Assembly: GCF_015624425.1 (NCBI RefSeq)
Contig: NZ_CP049919.1
Span: 4,898,001-4,962,000, forward strand
Length of the DNA stretch: 64,000 bases
Direction of reading: 5' to 3'
Origin: Roseateles sp. DAIF2
Lineage (GTDB): Bacteria; Pseudomonadota; Gammaproteobacteria; Burkholderiales; Burkholderiaceae_C
Below are positions 9,501-17,333 of this stretch, piece by piece. Each line of letters begins with the position of its first letter. Positions within the stretch are counted from its first letter, which is position 1. The translations under genes and the position numbers were made by a program. The notes beneath the pieces are model-generated. The model was not told the origin of the DNA. It made no database searches and saw only the letters and a program-made list of their open reading frames with translations.

Positions 9501-10584
9501 GCGCCGCCAGGGCCTGTCCGCCGCCGAGGCCCAGGCCCTGGGCCGCGCGCGCGTGTTCGGCAACGCCGCCGGCGACTATGGCACCGGCATCGCCGAGGCC
9601 GCGCAGGCCGATGGCCTGAAGGCCGACGACCGGCGCCTGGGCCAGCTGTTCCTGCAGCGCATGAGCCAGCCCTATGTCAACGGCGAGCCGCTGAAGCTCT
9701 CGCGCCCCGCGGTCGCGGCGCAAGCCCTGGGCGCACACCTGAAGCGCAGCGACGCCGCGCTGATGTCGCGCAGCTCGCATCTGTATTCGATGCTCAGCTC
9801 GGACGATCCCTTCCAGTACCTGGGCGGCCTCTCCGCGGCGGCCAAGGCGGCCGGCCGCAAGCAAGGCCTGACCCTGCATGTCAGCCAGCTGCAGGACGCC
9901 AACGAGACCCATACCGAGAGCGCGGCGCGCGGCGTCGCGCTGGAGATGCAGTCGCGCTACCTGCATCCCGGCTGGCTGAAGGCCCAGCAGGCCGAGGGCT
10001 GGGCCGGCACCCTGCAGGTGCTGAAGGCCGTGCAGTACACCTTCGGCTGGCAGGCGATCGCGCCCGAGACCGTGCGCCCCGACCATTGGCAGAGCCTGTT
10101 CGACACCCTGGTGCGCGATAAGCAGCAGCTCGGCCTGCCCGAGTGGCTGCAGCAGAACAAGCAGGCCTATGCGCAGGCGCTGGAGCGCATGATCCAGGCC
10201 GAGCGCCTGGGCTACTGGAAGCCCGATGCCGCCACCCGCGAGCAGCTGGCCGCCAGCTACCGGGTGTTGACGAACGAGGCGCCGCTGCACCAGGAACTGG
10301 CCGGCGTGCGCCAATGGGCCGCCGACCAGACGCCGCAGCCGGTGCGCGAGCTCGCCCCGCCGCCGCAAGCCGCACCGCCCGCGGCCGCGCCCGCCCCGGC
10401 CGAGCCGCCGCCGACGCGCGGCCTGCTGCTGGAGCGCCAAGAACCTCAGAAGCCCGCCGCCGCGCCGCTGGCGGACCGCCTGTCGCAGGCCCTGGCCTGG
10501 GTCGCGATGGCCTTGCTGATGAGCCTGGGCGCGGTCTGGCAGCACCGCCGCCATCGTCCCCTGCTCACCGCCTCACCCGCATGA
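6568..10584 (+). CDS. cobN: Periplasmic, membrane-anchored CobN-family chelatase-like protein
   Basis: This 1338-residue protein belongs to the CobN/ChlH/HmuS superfamily of large tetrapyrrole metal-chelatase subunits. Superfamily motifs include YNYPPGGDHFGASFLNVPRSL (near 380-400), HFGTHGTQEWANGK (about 550-563) and DVLLSITGSYRDQFPALMNLL (about 931-951). Unlike cytosolic CobN, it has a signal peptide (cleavage near AAAAAQAATN, about residue 25). It ends with a Pro/Ala-rich linker (about 1255-1290) and one membrane helix (about 1308-1324) with a basic tail, so most of it should be periplasmic. No CobS/CobT or ChlI/ChlD AAA+ partner lies in the window. It overlaps DUF2149 upstream and a TonB receptor downstream by ATGA. 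Metal insertion or removal from an imported tetrapyrrole is inferred. Confidence 0.88.
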   Translation: MKRPLLGIALGLALGVAAAAAQAATNLLWITLDVTPPARHALIEREAAAAGIAVKSLDYPLRTATLSEAQERELARAAGQAQAIWVDAPHASVEAKLHSLLDETLKKSAGSNKPITWIPAGEPAAADRSARAYLQAGGVANTRAAFALLKAQLAGQPVPELAAPVLLPQRGVYLHGAPKLFANAQDLARWAEARGDRRPAVALLLHRYHFVQGATAWIDDWLRRFDQQGLLAYAVFSSHLAGDSLAPLMEKEPGGKLHAAAIVNHALLPQGGALQPLFERWGAPLLQTLPYRSKDGAGGQPDWEGSETGLSMSDLPFYFAQPEGAGAIDPLLVVAHANKGREPQLIARQAEAVIAKAKRLIALQSKPTAEKRLVAFVYNYPPGGDHFGASFLNVPRSLEQVSTGLQRAGYQVRPLAEAEWISGLKPLIAAYYPNTDLRRLLDSDQAAALPLADYQAWFETTLPAVLKARIRAQWGEPAQSRYIVEQADGRRVFVIPRLQRGNLSVLPQPPREETLKRGQDPFMHKSKTPLSHHYLATYLWAQRQADALIHFGTHGTQEWANGKLRALDVLDEALLPLGDLPVIYPYIVDNLGEGLTAKRRGRALMVSHRTPSFAPAGFNARMAHMHELMHEWETVDAGPTRQALERQMVAQFVEHQLHRDLGWTAQQIAADFTGFLELLHPWLDRLAQSSQPKGLAVFGQVPDAMARRTTILQMLRQPLIDALGEDIDEAFLIDHERVAGSRPARWLDVALKDAQAASVLDLRPPEPEDHVPNRAARKPIDTPALLKLAERAQELERRLATEGELPGLLAALDGRFLPAVYGGDPLRNPDSLPTGRNLAGLDPNRLPTRQAYEVARSLFETWYAEQAKAGQAPKRLALSLWAGETLRHQGLMEAQAFAALGVTPVWDDSGRPSGIKVLPAAELKDGRPRVDVLLSITGSYRDQFPALMNLLDQAVAAVAAAEPAGVVARNSAAVAAELRRQGLSAAEAQALGRARVFGNAAGDYGTGIAEAAQADGLKADDRRLGQLFLQRMSQPYVNGEPLKLSRPAVAAQALGAHLKRSDAALMSRSSHLYSMLSSDDPFQYLGGLSAAAKAAGRKQGLTLHVSQLQDANETHTESAARGVALEMQSRYLHPGWLKAQQAEGWAGTLQVLKAVQYTFGWQAIAPETVRPDHWQSLFDTLVRDKQQLGLPEWLQQNKQAYAQALERMIQAERLGYWKPDAATREQLAASYRVLTNEAPLHQELAGVRQWAADQTPQPVRELAPPPQAAPPAAAPAPAEPPPTRGLLLERQEPQKPAAAPLADRLSQALAWVAMALLMSLGAVWQHRRHRPLLTASPA

Positions 10585-12674
10585 AGAAGCTCCGCCACCC
10601 GACCCCGATCGCGCTGGCTGCCTTGCTGCTGGCCGGTGCCGCCCAGGCCCAGCAGCAGCTCGACACCGTCAAGGTGCATGGCCGCGCCGCCCTGGGCGCG
10701 GCCGACAGCGCCTCCGAGGGTGAGCTGGGCGTCGAGCGCCTGGCCCTGCGCCCGCTGCTGCGGCCGGCCGAGCTGCTGGAGGCCATGCCCGGCATGACCG
10801 TCACCCAGCACAGCGGCGACGGCAAGGCCAACCAGTATTTCCTGCGCGGCTTCAACCTGGACCATGGCAGCGACTTCGCCGGCTTCGTGCTGGGCATGCC
10901 GGTCAATATGCCCAGTCATGGCCATGGCCAGGGCTATATGGACCTGAACTTCCTGATCCCGGAACTGGTCGACAGCCTGCGCTACCGCAAGGGCGCCTTC
11001 GACGCCGAGGACGGCGACTTCGCCACCACCGGCGCCGCGCGCATCGGCTATATGAACGCCGTCGAGCGCCCCTATGCGCTGCTCACCGCCGGCCCGCATG
11101 GTTACCGCCGCGCGCTGGCGGCCGGCTCCACCACGCTGGCCGGCTGGACCCTGCTGGGCGCGGCCGAGGGCTCGCGGTACGACGGCCCCTGGGAGCAGGC
11201 CGAGGACATCCGCCGCCGCAACCTCGTGCTGCGTCTGTCGCGCGGCGACGAGCGCAACGGCCTGGACCTCAACGCGCTGAGCTACAGCGCCGACTGGCTG
11301 GCCACCGACCATGTGCCCGAGCGCGCAATCCTGAGCGGTGAGATCGGCCGCTTCGGAGCCCTGCAGCCCGGCGACGGCGGCCGCACGCACCGCCGCAGCC
11401 TCAGCGCCGGCTGGGCCTACAACCAAGGCAGCAGCGGGCAATGGAGCGGGCATCTCTGGGCCATCGACTACCGGCTGAACCTGTTCTCGAATTTCTCCGG
11501 CTTCGTCAGCGGCCCCGAGGGCGACCAGATCGAGCAGCAGGATCACCGCCGCGTCTACGGCGGCGACCTCCGCCAGCAGTTGCCGGCCGCCCTGCTGCCG
11601 GCCGGCCAGCAGCTCGAATGGGGCCTGCAATGGCGCCATGACCGCATCGCCGGCGTCGGCCTCTACCAGACGGTGGAGCGCCAGCGCGTCAACACCGTGC
11701 GCGAGGACCGCGTGCGCCAGAGCAGCCTGGGTGCCTTCGCGCAGCTGGAGAGCCGCTGGACCGATGGGCTGCGCAGCGTCGCCGGCCTGCGCTGGGACAG
11801 CCTGCGCGCGCGGGCCACACCGACCGGCGGCGAGTTCAATCTGGACAACGGCGGCCGCGCCAGCCAGTCGCAGCTCAGCCCCAAGCTGGGCCTGATCGCG
11901 CGCGCCGGCGCCGACACCGAGGCCTATGCCCATTGGGCGCGCGCCTTCCGCTCCAACGACGCGCGCGGCGCCACCACCACGGTCAACCCGGCCGACGGCA
12001 GCGCCAGCGAGCGCCTGCCGCTCTTGGCGCGCACCACCAGCACCGAGCTGGGCCTGCGCACCAAGCTGACTCCGCACTGGACCAGCAGCCTGGCGCTGTG
12101 GCGCGCGAACCTGGCCTCCGAGCTGGTCTTCGTCGGCGACGCCGGCGTGACCGAGGCGCGCGGCGCCTCGCGCCGCATCGGCGTCGAGTGGTCCAACGAT
12201 GTGCAGATCGGCCGCGACTGGCTGATCGACGCCGACATCGCCTGGTCGCGCGCGCGCTTCGTGCAGCCGGTCGAGAACGAGTTCGGCATGGGCAAGCAGG
12301 TGCCCAACGCGGTGCCGGTCTCGGCCTCGATGTCGCTGAACTGGCAGCCCGGTGGCCCCTGGTCCAGCGGCCTCAAGCTGCGCTACCTGGGCGCCTATGC
12401 GCTGGAGGAGACCGGCTCGCGCAAGTCCAAGGCGGTGTTCACCGCCAACTGGCGCCTCGGCTATCAGTTCAGCGAGCGCTGGCAGCTGGGGCTGGACGTG
12501 CTGAACCTGTTCGACACCAAAGCCAACGACATCGAGTACTGGGGCGCCGCCTGCACCCGCGCCGAGGGCCCGGGCTGTGGCGATGGCGGCGAAGGCACTG
12601 ATGGGATACAGGGCCGCCTGGTGCACCCGATGGAACCGCGCGCGCTGCGCCTCAGCCTGCGCGGCAGCTTCTGA
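10581..12674 (+). CDS. TonB-dependent outer-membrane receptor linked to CobN
   Basis: This 697-residue outer-membrane receptor starts at the ATG overlapping the cobN stop. A signal peptide ends near AAQAQQ (about residue 22). The plug domain follows with LLRPAELLEAMPGMTVTQHSG, then ANQYFLRGFNLDHGSDFAGF, and a histidine-rich stretch (NMPSHGHGQGYMD). The 22-strand barrel ends in RLSLRGSF with the expected terminal phenylalanine. It differs from the BtuB at the left edge and belongs to a group whose ligand is not evident. Tight coupling to the periplasmic CobN-like protein suggests that it delivers that protein's substrate (a corrinoid, another metallo-tetrapyrrole, or cobalt). This is an inference. 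Confidence 0.87.
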   Translation: MKKLRHPTPIALAALLLAGAAQAQQQLDTVKVHGRAALGAADSASEGELGVERLALRPLLRPAELLEAMPGMTVTQHSGDGKANQYFLRGFNLDHGSDFAGFVLGMPVNMPSHGHGQGYMDLNFLIPELVDSLRYRKGAFDAEDGDFATTGAARIGYMNAVERPYALLTAGPHGYRRALAAGSTTLAGWTLLGAAEGSRYDGPWEQAEDIRRRNLVLRLSRGDERNGLDLNALSYSADWLATDHVPERAILSGEIGRFGALQPGDGGRTHRRSLSAGWAYNQGSSGQWSGHLWAIDYRLNLFSNFSGFVSGPEGDQIEQQDHRRVYGGDLRQQLPAALLPAGQQLEWGLQWRHDRIAGVGLYQTVERQRVNTVREDRVRQSSLGAFAQLESRWTDGLRSVAGLRWDSLRARATPTGGEFNLDNGGRASQSQLSPKLGLIARAGADTEAYAHWARAFRSNDARGATTTVNPADGSASERLPLLARTTSTELGLRTKLTPHWTSSLALWRANLASELVFVGDAGVTEARGASRRIGVEWSNDVQIGRDWLIDADIAWSRARFVQPVENEFGMGKQVPNAVPVSASMSLNWQPGGPWSSGLKLRYLGAYALEETGSRKSKAVFTANWRLGYQFSERWQLGLDVLNLFDTKANDIEYWGAACTRAEGPGCGDGGEGTDGIQGRLVHPMEPRALRLSLRGSF

Positions 12675-12684
12675 GCCCCTGACC

Positions 12685-13362
12685 ATGGCCGACGACGCCC
12701 AGCACCGCTTCGACACCGCCGAGCGCGACGCGGTCTACCGCGCGATCGCGCTGCGCCGCGACACCCGGCATTTCCAGCGGGGTCAGGTCGTGCCCAAGGC
12801 GCAGCTGCAGCGCCTGCTGCAGGCCCTGCACCAGGCGCCGTCGGTCGGGCTGATGCAGCCCTGGCGCGTGATCCGCGTCGCCGATGCCGCCCTGCGCGAG
12901 CGCATCGCCGCCCTGGTCGAGGCCGAGCGCCAGGCCACCGCGCTGGCGCTGGGCGAGCGCAGCGCCGAGTTCCTGCGCCTCAAGGTCGAGGGCCTGCGCG
13001 ACTGCGCCGAGCTGCTGGTCCTGGTGCTGCCGCCGGACGACGGCACGGTCTTCGGCCGCCGCACCCTGCCGCGCGAGATGGCCCTGTGCTCCGCCGGCGC
13101 GGCCGTGCAGAACCTCTGGCTGGCCGCGCGCGCCGAGAATCTGGGCCTGGGCTGGGTCTCGATGTTCGAGCCGGCGGCGCTGGCCGCGCTGCTGCGCCTG
13201 CCCGCCGACGCGCAGCCGCTGGGCCTGCTGTGCCTGGGGCCGGTCGAGCGCTTTTACGAGGCGCCGATGCTGGAGCAGCAGGGCTGGCGCCAGGGCCGGC
13301 GCCTGTCGGACCTGCTGATGCAGGATGTCTGGAGTGAGGAAGAAGTCCAAGATGGAAATTGA
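12685..13362 (+). CDS. bluB: 5,6-dimethylbenzimidazole synthase
   Basis: BluB is an oxygen-dependent nitroreductase-fold enzyme that breaks down reduced FMN to form 5,6-dimethylbenzimidazole, the lower ligand of B12. The protein is 225 residues. The N-terminal RRDTRHFQRG and the LMQPWRVIRV motif mark the family, and a nitroreductase-like core (GAAVQNLWLAARAENLGLGWVSMF) follows. The ATG is 10 bases after the receptor stop. Its product would feed cobT further along the cluster. An aerobic route to the lower ligand fits an aerobic host. Confidence 0.92.
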   Translation: MADDAQHRFDTAERDAVYRAIALRRDTRHFQRGQVVPKAQLQRLLQALHQAPSVGLMQPWRVIRVADAALRERIAALVEAERQATALALGERSAEFLRLKVEGLRDCAELLVLVLPPDDGTVFGRRTLPREMALCSAGAAVQNLWLAARAENLGLGWVSMFEPAALAALLRLPADAQPLGLLCLGPVERFYEAPMLEQQGWRQGRRLSDLLMQDVWSEEEVQDGN

Positions 13363-13921
13363 GAAACCCCCGGTCGATCGCGAGCGCATCATCCCCACCG
13401 CCGAGCGCCGCGGCCTGGTGCTGGTGCATACCGGCAACGGCAAGGGCAAGAGCACGGCCGCCTTCGGCCTGGCGCTGCGCGCCCATGGCCGCGGCAAGGC
13501 GGTCAAGATCTACCAGTTCATGAAGGTGCCCAGCGCGCGCTTCGGCGAGCACCGCGTGTTCGAGCAGCTGGGCGTGCCCATCGTCGGCCTGGGCGACGGC
13601 TTCTCCTGGAAGAGCAAGGATCTGGACCACAGCGCCGAGCTGGCCCGCCATGGCTGGGAACAGGCCGAGGCGACGATACGCGCCGGCGAGCATTTCCTGG
13701 TCGTGCTGGACGAGATCATGTACCCGCTGCGCTATGGCTGGGTCGCGCTGGAGCCGGTGCTGCAAGCCCTGCGCGAGCGGCCGGCCCATGTGCATGTGGT
13801 GCTGACCGGCCGCGGCGCGCCGCAGGAGCTGATCGATCTGGCCGACACCGTGACCGAGATGGGCATGGTCAAGCACCATTTCAAAGCTGGTGTTCCCGCC
13901 CAACGAGGCATCGAGGATTGA
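13352..13921 (+). CDS. cobO: Cob(I)alamin adenosyltransferase (CobA/CobO/BtuR type)
   Basis: This cytosolic enzyme transfers the 5'-deoxyadenosyl group of ATP to cob(I)inamide/cobyrinate derivatives. The P-loop HTGNGKGKST (about 24-33) is diagnostic of the CobO/BtuR family. VVLDEIMYPLRYGW and VVLTGRGAPQELIDLAD follow, and the product is about 189 residues. I prefer ATG 13352, which has a purine-rich GAGGAAGAAG upstream; ATG 13325 in the same frame would add nine residues. Either start lies within the bluB 3' end, so the two genes overlap. The stop at 13919-13921 is near the cbiB start. Confidence 0.93.
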   Translation: MEIEKPPVDRERIIPTAERRGLVLVHTGNGKGKSTAAFGLALRAHGRGKAVKIYQFMKVPSARFGEHRVFEQLGVPIVGLGDGFSWKSKDLDHSAELARHGWEQAEATIRAGEHFLVVLDEIMYPLRYGWVALEPVLQALRERPAHVHVVLTGRGAPQELIDLADTVTEMGMVKHHFKAGVPAQRGIED

Positions 13922-13929
13922 CGCACGCG

Positions 13930-14859
13930 ATGATGCCCCTGCTGCTGCCCCTGGTCATGCTGGTCGCGCTGCTGGTGGACCGCCTGTTCGGCGAACCGCC
14001 GGCGCGGCTGCATCCGGTGGTCGGCATCGGGCATTACCTGAACCTGTTCGGCGCGCGCCTGAGCCGCCTGCCGCCGGGGCCGGCCTTCGTCGGCGGGGCG
14101 CTGGCCTGGCTGCTGGGCGCCCTGCTCTGCGCGGCCATCGCGCTGGGCCTGGAGATCCTGCTGATGCAGGGCCTGCAGCCCTGGGCCTCGTGGCCGGGTC
14201 TGCTGGCCTGCGCGCTGGCGCTGGGCCTGCTGCTGAAGCCGCTGTTGGCTTGGGCGCTGCTGGCCGACGAGGTGCGCGAGGTGGAGGCCGCGCTGCAACG
14301 CTCGCTCGACGAGGGCCGCGCACGCCTGTCCCGCCTGGTCAGCCGCGACACGCGGCGCCTGAGTGCGACGGAAGTGCGCGAGGCGGCGATCGAGACCCTG
14401 GCCGAGAACCTGAACGACTCGGTGGTCGCGCCGCTGTTCTGGTTCGCGATCGCCGGCCTGCCGGGCGCGGCGCTCTACCGCTTCGCCAACACCGCGGACG
14501 CGATGTGGGGCTACCGCGACCACCGCGAATGGTCGGGCAAGTTCGCGGCCCGCGCCGATGATCTGCTGTCCTGGATCCCGGCGCGCCTGACCGCGCTGAT
14601 GATGATCCCGCTGCGGCAGCTGCCGGCACTGGCCCGCGAAGCGCCGCGCACGCCCTCGCCCAACAGCGGCTGGCCGATGGCCGCGATGGCGCTGGGCCTG
14701 GGCCTGAGCCTGGGCAAGCCGGGCGTCTACCGCCTCAACGAAACCAAGGGCGTCGCGCCGGCGGCCGCGCATCTGGCGCCGGCCCTGGCCCTGGCCGGCC
14801 GCGCGCTGCAGGGCAGCGTGGCGCTGCTGATGCTGCTGGCCTGGAGCCTGCGAGCATGA
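13930..14859 (+). CDS. cbiB: Adenosylcobinamide-phosphate synthase CbiB
   Basis: This inner-membrane protein (CbiB/CobD) attaches (R)-1-amino-2-propanol phosphate to adenosylcobyric acid. It has 309 residues with several hydrophobic helices. Family motifs are LLVDRLFGEPPARLHPVVGIG at the N-terminus, VSRDTRRLS followed by AAIETLAENLNDSVVAPLFW, then YRFANTADAMWGY. The start is probably ATG 13930 (a second ATG follows). A TTG at 13918 overlapping the cobO stop is possible. The 3' end overlaps cobD by ATGA. Confidence 0.92.
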   Translation: MMPLLLPLVMLVALLVDRLFGEPPARLHPVVGIGHYLNLFGARLSRLPPGPAFVGGALAWLLGALLCAAIALGLEILLMQGLQPWASWPGLLACALALGLLLKPLLAWALLADEVREVEAALQRSLDEGRARLSRLVSRDTRRLSATEVREAAIETLAENLNDSVVAPLFWFAIAGLPGAALYRFANTADAMWGYRDHREWSGKFAARADDLLSWIPARLTALMMIPLRQLPALAREAPRTPSPNSGWPMAAMALGLGLSLGKPGVYRLNETKGVAPAAAHLAPALALAGRALQGSVALLMLLAWSLRA

Positions 14860-15863
14860 ACGGCCACCCGATGCCTCTGCTGCCCGAGCATGGCGGACCC
14901 GATGGCGGCCCGGCCATCCAGCATGACTTCTCGACCAATGCGAATCCGCTGGGGCCGCCGCTGGCCCTGCTGCGCGCGGTGCAGGACGCCGACCGCGGCC
15001 GCTACCCGGACCCGCAGTACGGCGCGCTGCGCGAGCGGCTCGGCGCCGCCCATGGCCTGCCGGCGGCGCGGGTGCTGGTCGCCTCCGGTGGCGCCGAGGC
15101 GATCCGCCGCCTGAGCCTGGCCGCGCTGCTGGAGCAGGGCTGCCGCGAGGTCTGGGTGCCCAGCCCCGGCTTCGGCGACTATGCGCTGGCGGCGCGCGCG
15201 CTGGGCCTGGCGGTGTTCGGCTACGCCGCCGACGAGCTGCCGCGGCCGCAGGGCCCGGCCCTGGTCTGGGTCTGCGAGCCGAACAACCCCAGCGGCGCCG
15301 GCCTGACGAGCGCGCGCCTGCAGGCGATCGCCGCGGCCAGCGGCGACGCGCTGCTGGTGGTGGACCGGGCCTACGAGGCGCTGCGCCTGGACGGCGAGCC
15401 GCCCGCGATGCCGCCCGGCTGCTGGCAGCTGATCTGCCCCAACAAGGCCCTGGGCCTGACCGGCGTGCGCGCCGCCTATCTGCTGGCGCCGACCGAGGAT
15501 GCGCTGTGGGCGCGCGCCCTGTCGCTGGCGCCCAGCTGGGTGCTGTCGGCCGAGGGCGTGGCGCTGCTGGGCCATTGGCATGCGCCGGCCACCACGCTGT
15601 GGCTGGACCATTCGCGTGAACAGCTGCAGCTGTGGCGCGCCCAGCTGCGCGGCGCGCTGGCGCGGCGCGGCTGGGAACAGCGCGAGAGCCAGACCAATTT
15701 CTGGCTGGTCCGCCCGCCGCGGCCGCTGCCGGTGCAGCGCCTGCGCGCCGCCGGCATCAAGCTGCGCGATGCCGCATCATTGGGGGCCCCGGGCTGGTGG
15801 CGCCTGGCGGCGCTGCCGGCGCCGGCCCAGCAAGCCCTGTTGAAGGAACTGTCCGAACCATGA
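14856..15863 (+). CDS. cobD: Threonine-phosphate decarboxylase
   Basis: This PLP enzyme of the aminotransferase class I/II fold makes (R)-1-amino-2-propanol phosphate from L-threonine phosphate, the substrate of CbiB next door. The 335-residue product has DFSTNANPLGPP near the N-terminus, VCEPNNPSG, and the PLP-binding lysine in CPNKALGLTGVR (Lys197). Histidinol-phosphate aminotransferase is the nearest paralogue, but a separate hisC is present at 31547-32635, and the overlaps with cbiB and cobQ (both ATGA) support the B12 role. In Pseudomonas-style naming this is cobC. Confidence 0.9.
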   Translation: MNGHPMPLLPEHGGPDGGPAIQHDFSTNANPLGPPLALLRAVQDADRGRYPDPQYGALRERLGAAHGLPAARVLVASGGAEAIRRLSLAALLEQGCREVWVPSPGFGDYALAARALGLAVFGYAADELPRPQGPALVWVCEPNNPSGAGLTSARLQAIAAASGDALLVVDRAYEALRLDGEPPAMPPGCWQLICPNKALGLTGVRAAYLLAPTEDALWARALSLAPSWVLSAEGVALLGHWHAPATTLWLDHSREQLQLWRAQLRGALARRGWEQRESQTNFWLVRPPRPLPVQRLRAAGIKLRDAASLGAPGWWRLAALPAPAQQALLKELSEP

Positions 15864-17317
15864 AACGCATCGCCAAGGCCGTAATGGTGCTGGGCACCAC
15901 CAGCGGCGCCGGCAAGAGCTTCCTGGCCACCGCGCTGTGCCGCTGGTACGCAGACCAGGGCCTCAAAGTCGCGCCCTTCAAGGCGCAGAACATGAGCAAC
16001 AACGCCCGCGTGGTGCCAGGTCTTGCCGGCCAGATGGGCGAGATCGGCTCGGCCCAGTATTTCCAGGCCCTGGCCGCGCGCCGCGTGCCCGAGGTGCGGA
16101 TGAACCCGGTGCTCTTGAAGCCCGAGGCCGACACGAAGAGTCAGGTGGTGGTACTGGGCGAGGTGCATCCCGAGCTGAACGCCACGCCCTGGCGCGAACG
16201 CAGCGAAAAGCTCTGGCCCCATGCCCGCGCCGCGCTGCACGAGCTGCTGGCCGAGAACGAGCTGGTGGTGATCGAGGGCGCCGGCTCGCCGGCCGAGATC
16301 AATCTGCACAGCAGCGACTATGTGAACATGCGCACCGCGCGCGAGGCGAACGCCGCCTGCCTGCTGGCCACCGACATCGACCGCGGCGGCGCTTTTGCCC
16401 ATCTCTACGGCACGCACCAGCTGCTGCCGCCCGAGGAGCGCGCGTTGATCCGGGGCTTTGTGCTGAACCGCTTCCGCGGCGATGCGCGCCTGCTCGCGCC
16501 CGGCCCCGAGCAGCTGCAGGCGCTGACCGGCGTGCCCACCCTCGCCACCCTGCCGATGTGGCGCGGCCATGGCCTGCCGGAAGAAGACGGCGTGTTCGAC
16601 GACGGCGCCAGCGGCAGCGGCCTGCGCATCGCCATCGTCGCCTATCCGCGCCTGTCCAATCTCGACGAGTTCCAGCCGCTGCGCGCGCTGCCGGGCCTGC
16701 GCCTGAGCTGGGCGCGCAGCCCGGCCGAACTGGCGGGCGCCGACTGGATCATCCTGCCCGGCTCCAAGGCCGTGGCCGCCGACCTGGCCTGGCTGCGCGA
16801 ACAAAAACTCGACCTCGCGATCGCCGCCCATGCGGCCGCGGGCCGGCCGGTGCTGGGCATCTGCGGCGGCCTGCAGATGCTGGGCGAGGCCCTCCTGGAC
16901 CCGCATCAGCTGGACGGCAATGCGCCGGGCCTGGGCCTGTTGCCGCTGGTGACCCAGTTCGAGCGCGAGAAGCTGCTGCGCCCGACCCGCATGCGCTTCG
17001 CGCAGCGGCTCGATGCGCCCTGGGCCGGCCTGGCCGATGTGGCCGCCGAGGGCTACGAGATCCACCATGGCCGCACCGCCCAGCATCCCGCCCTGCCCCT
17101 CGCATCCGTCGCGCTGCGCGACGAGCGCGGCGAGGCCATCGGCTGGCAGCAGGGCCCGGTGCTGGGCCATTACGTGCATGGCCTGTTCGAGCAGCCGGCC
17201 GTGCTGCAGGCCCTGTTCGGCCAGAGCGGCCAGAGCCTGGACCAGGTCTTCGACGGCCTGGCCGACTATGTCGACACCCATTTCCGGCCCGGCACGCTGC
17301 TGTCGCTGATCCGCTGA
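15860..17317 (+). CDS. cobQ: Cobyric acid synthase
   Basis: This glutamine-dependent amidotransferase (CobQ/CbiP) amidates side chains b, d, e and g of adenosylcobyrinic acid a,c-diamide. The 485-residue protein starts at the ATG overlapping the cobD stop. Motifs are the P-loop GTTSGAGKS (about 12-20), FKAQNMSNNARV, VIEGAGSPAEINL and ILPGSKAV. The glutaminase nucleophile lies in LGICGGLQMLG (Cys about 335) and the histidine in GHYVHGLFE. Length is normal. cobT starts 16 bases after its stop. Confidence 0.94.
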   Translation: MKRIAKAVMVLGTTSGAGKSFLATALCRWYADQGLKVAPFKAQNMSNNARVVPGLAGQMGEIGSAQYFQALAARRVPEVRMNPVLLKPEADTKSQVVVLGEVHPELNATPWRERSEKLWPHARAALHELLAENELVVIEGAGSPAEINLHSSDYVNMRTAREANAACLLATDIDRGGAFAHLYGTHQLLPPEERALIRGFVLNRFRGDARLLAPGPEQLQALTGVPTLATLPMWRGHGLPEEDGVFDDGASGSGLRIAIVAYPRLSNLDEFQPLRALPGLRLSWARSPAELAGADWIILPGSKAVAADLAWLREQKLDLAIAAHAAAGRPVLGICGGLQMLGEALLDPHQLDGNAPGLGLLPLVTQFEREKLLRPTRMRFAQRLDAPWAGLADVAAEGYEIHHGRTAQHPALPLASVALRDERGEAIGWQQGPVLGHYVHGLFEQPAVLQALFGQSGQSLDQVFDGLADYVDTHFRPGTLLSLIR

Positions 17318-17333
17318 ACCCTACGCCCCCTTC

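Noticed and set aside
6523..10554. 1343-residue open frame on the minus strand opposite cobN
   Set aside because: It is a mirror frame caused by high GC and codon bias; its translation has no domain motifs, while the plus frame is a clear CobN-family protein.
10446..12716. 756-residue minus-strand frame opposite the TonB receptor
   Set aside because: It is a shadow of the receptor gene, with low-complexity composition and no recognisable domain.
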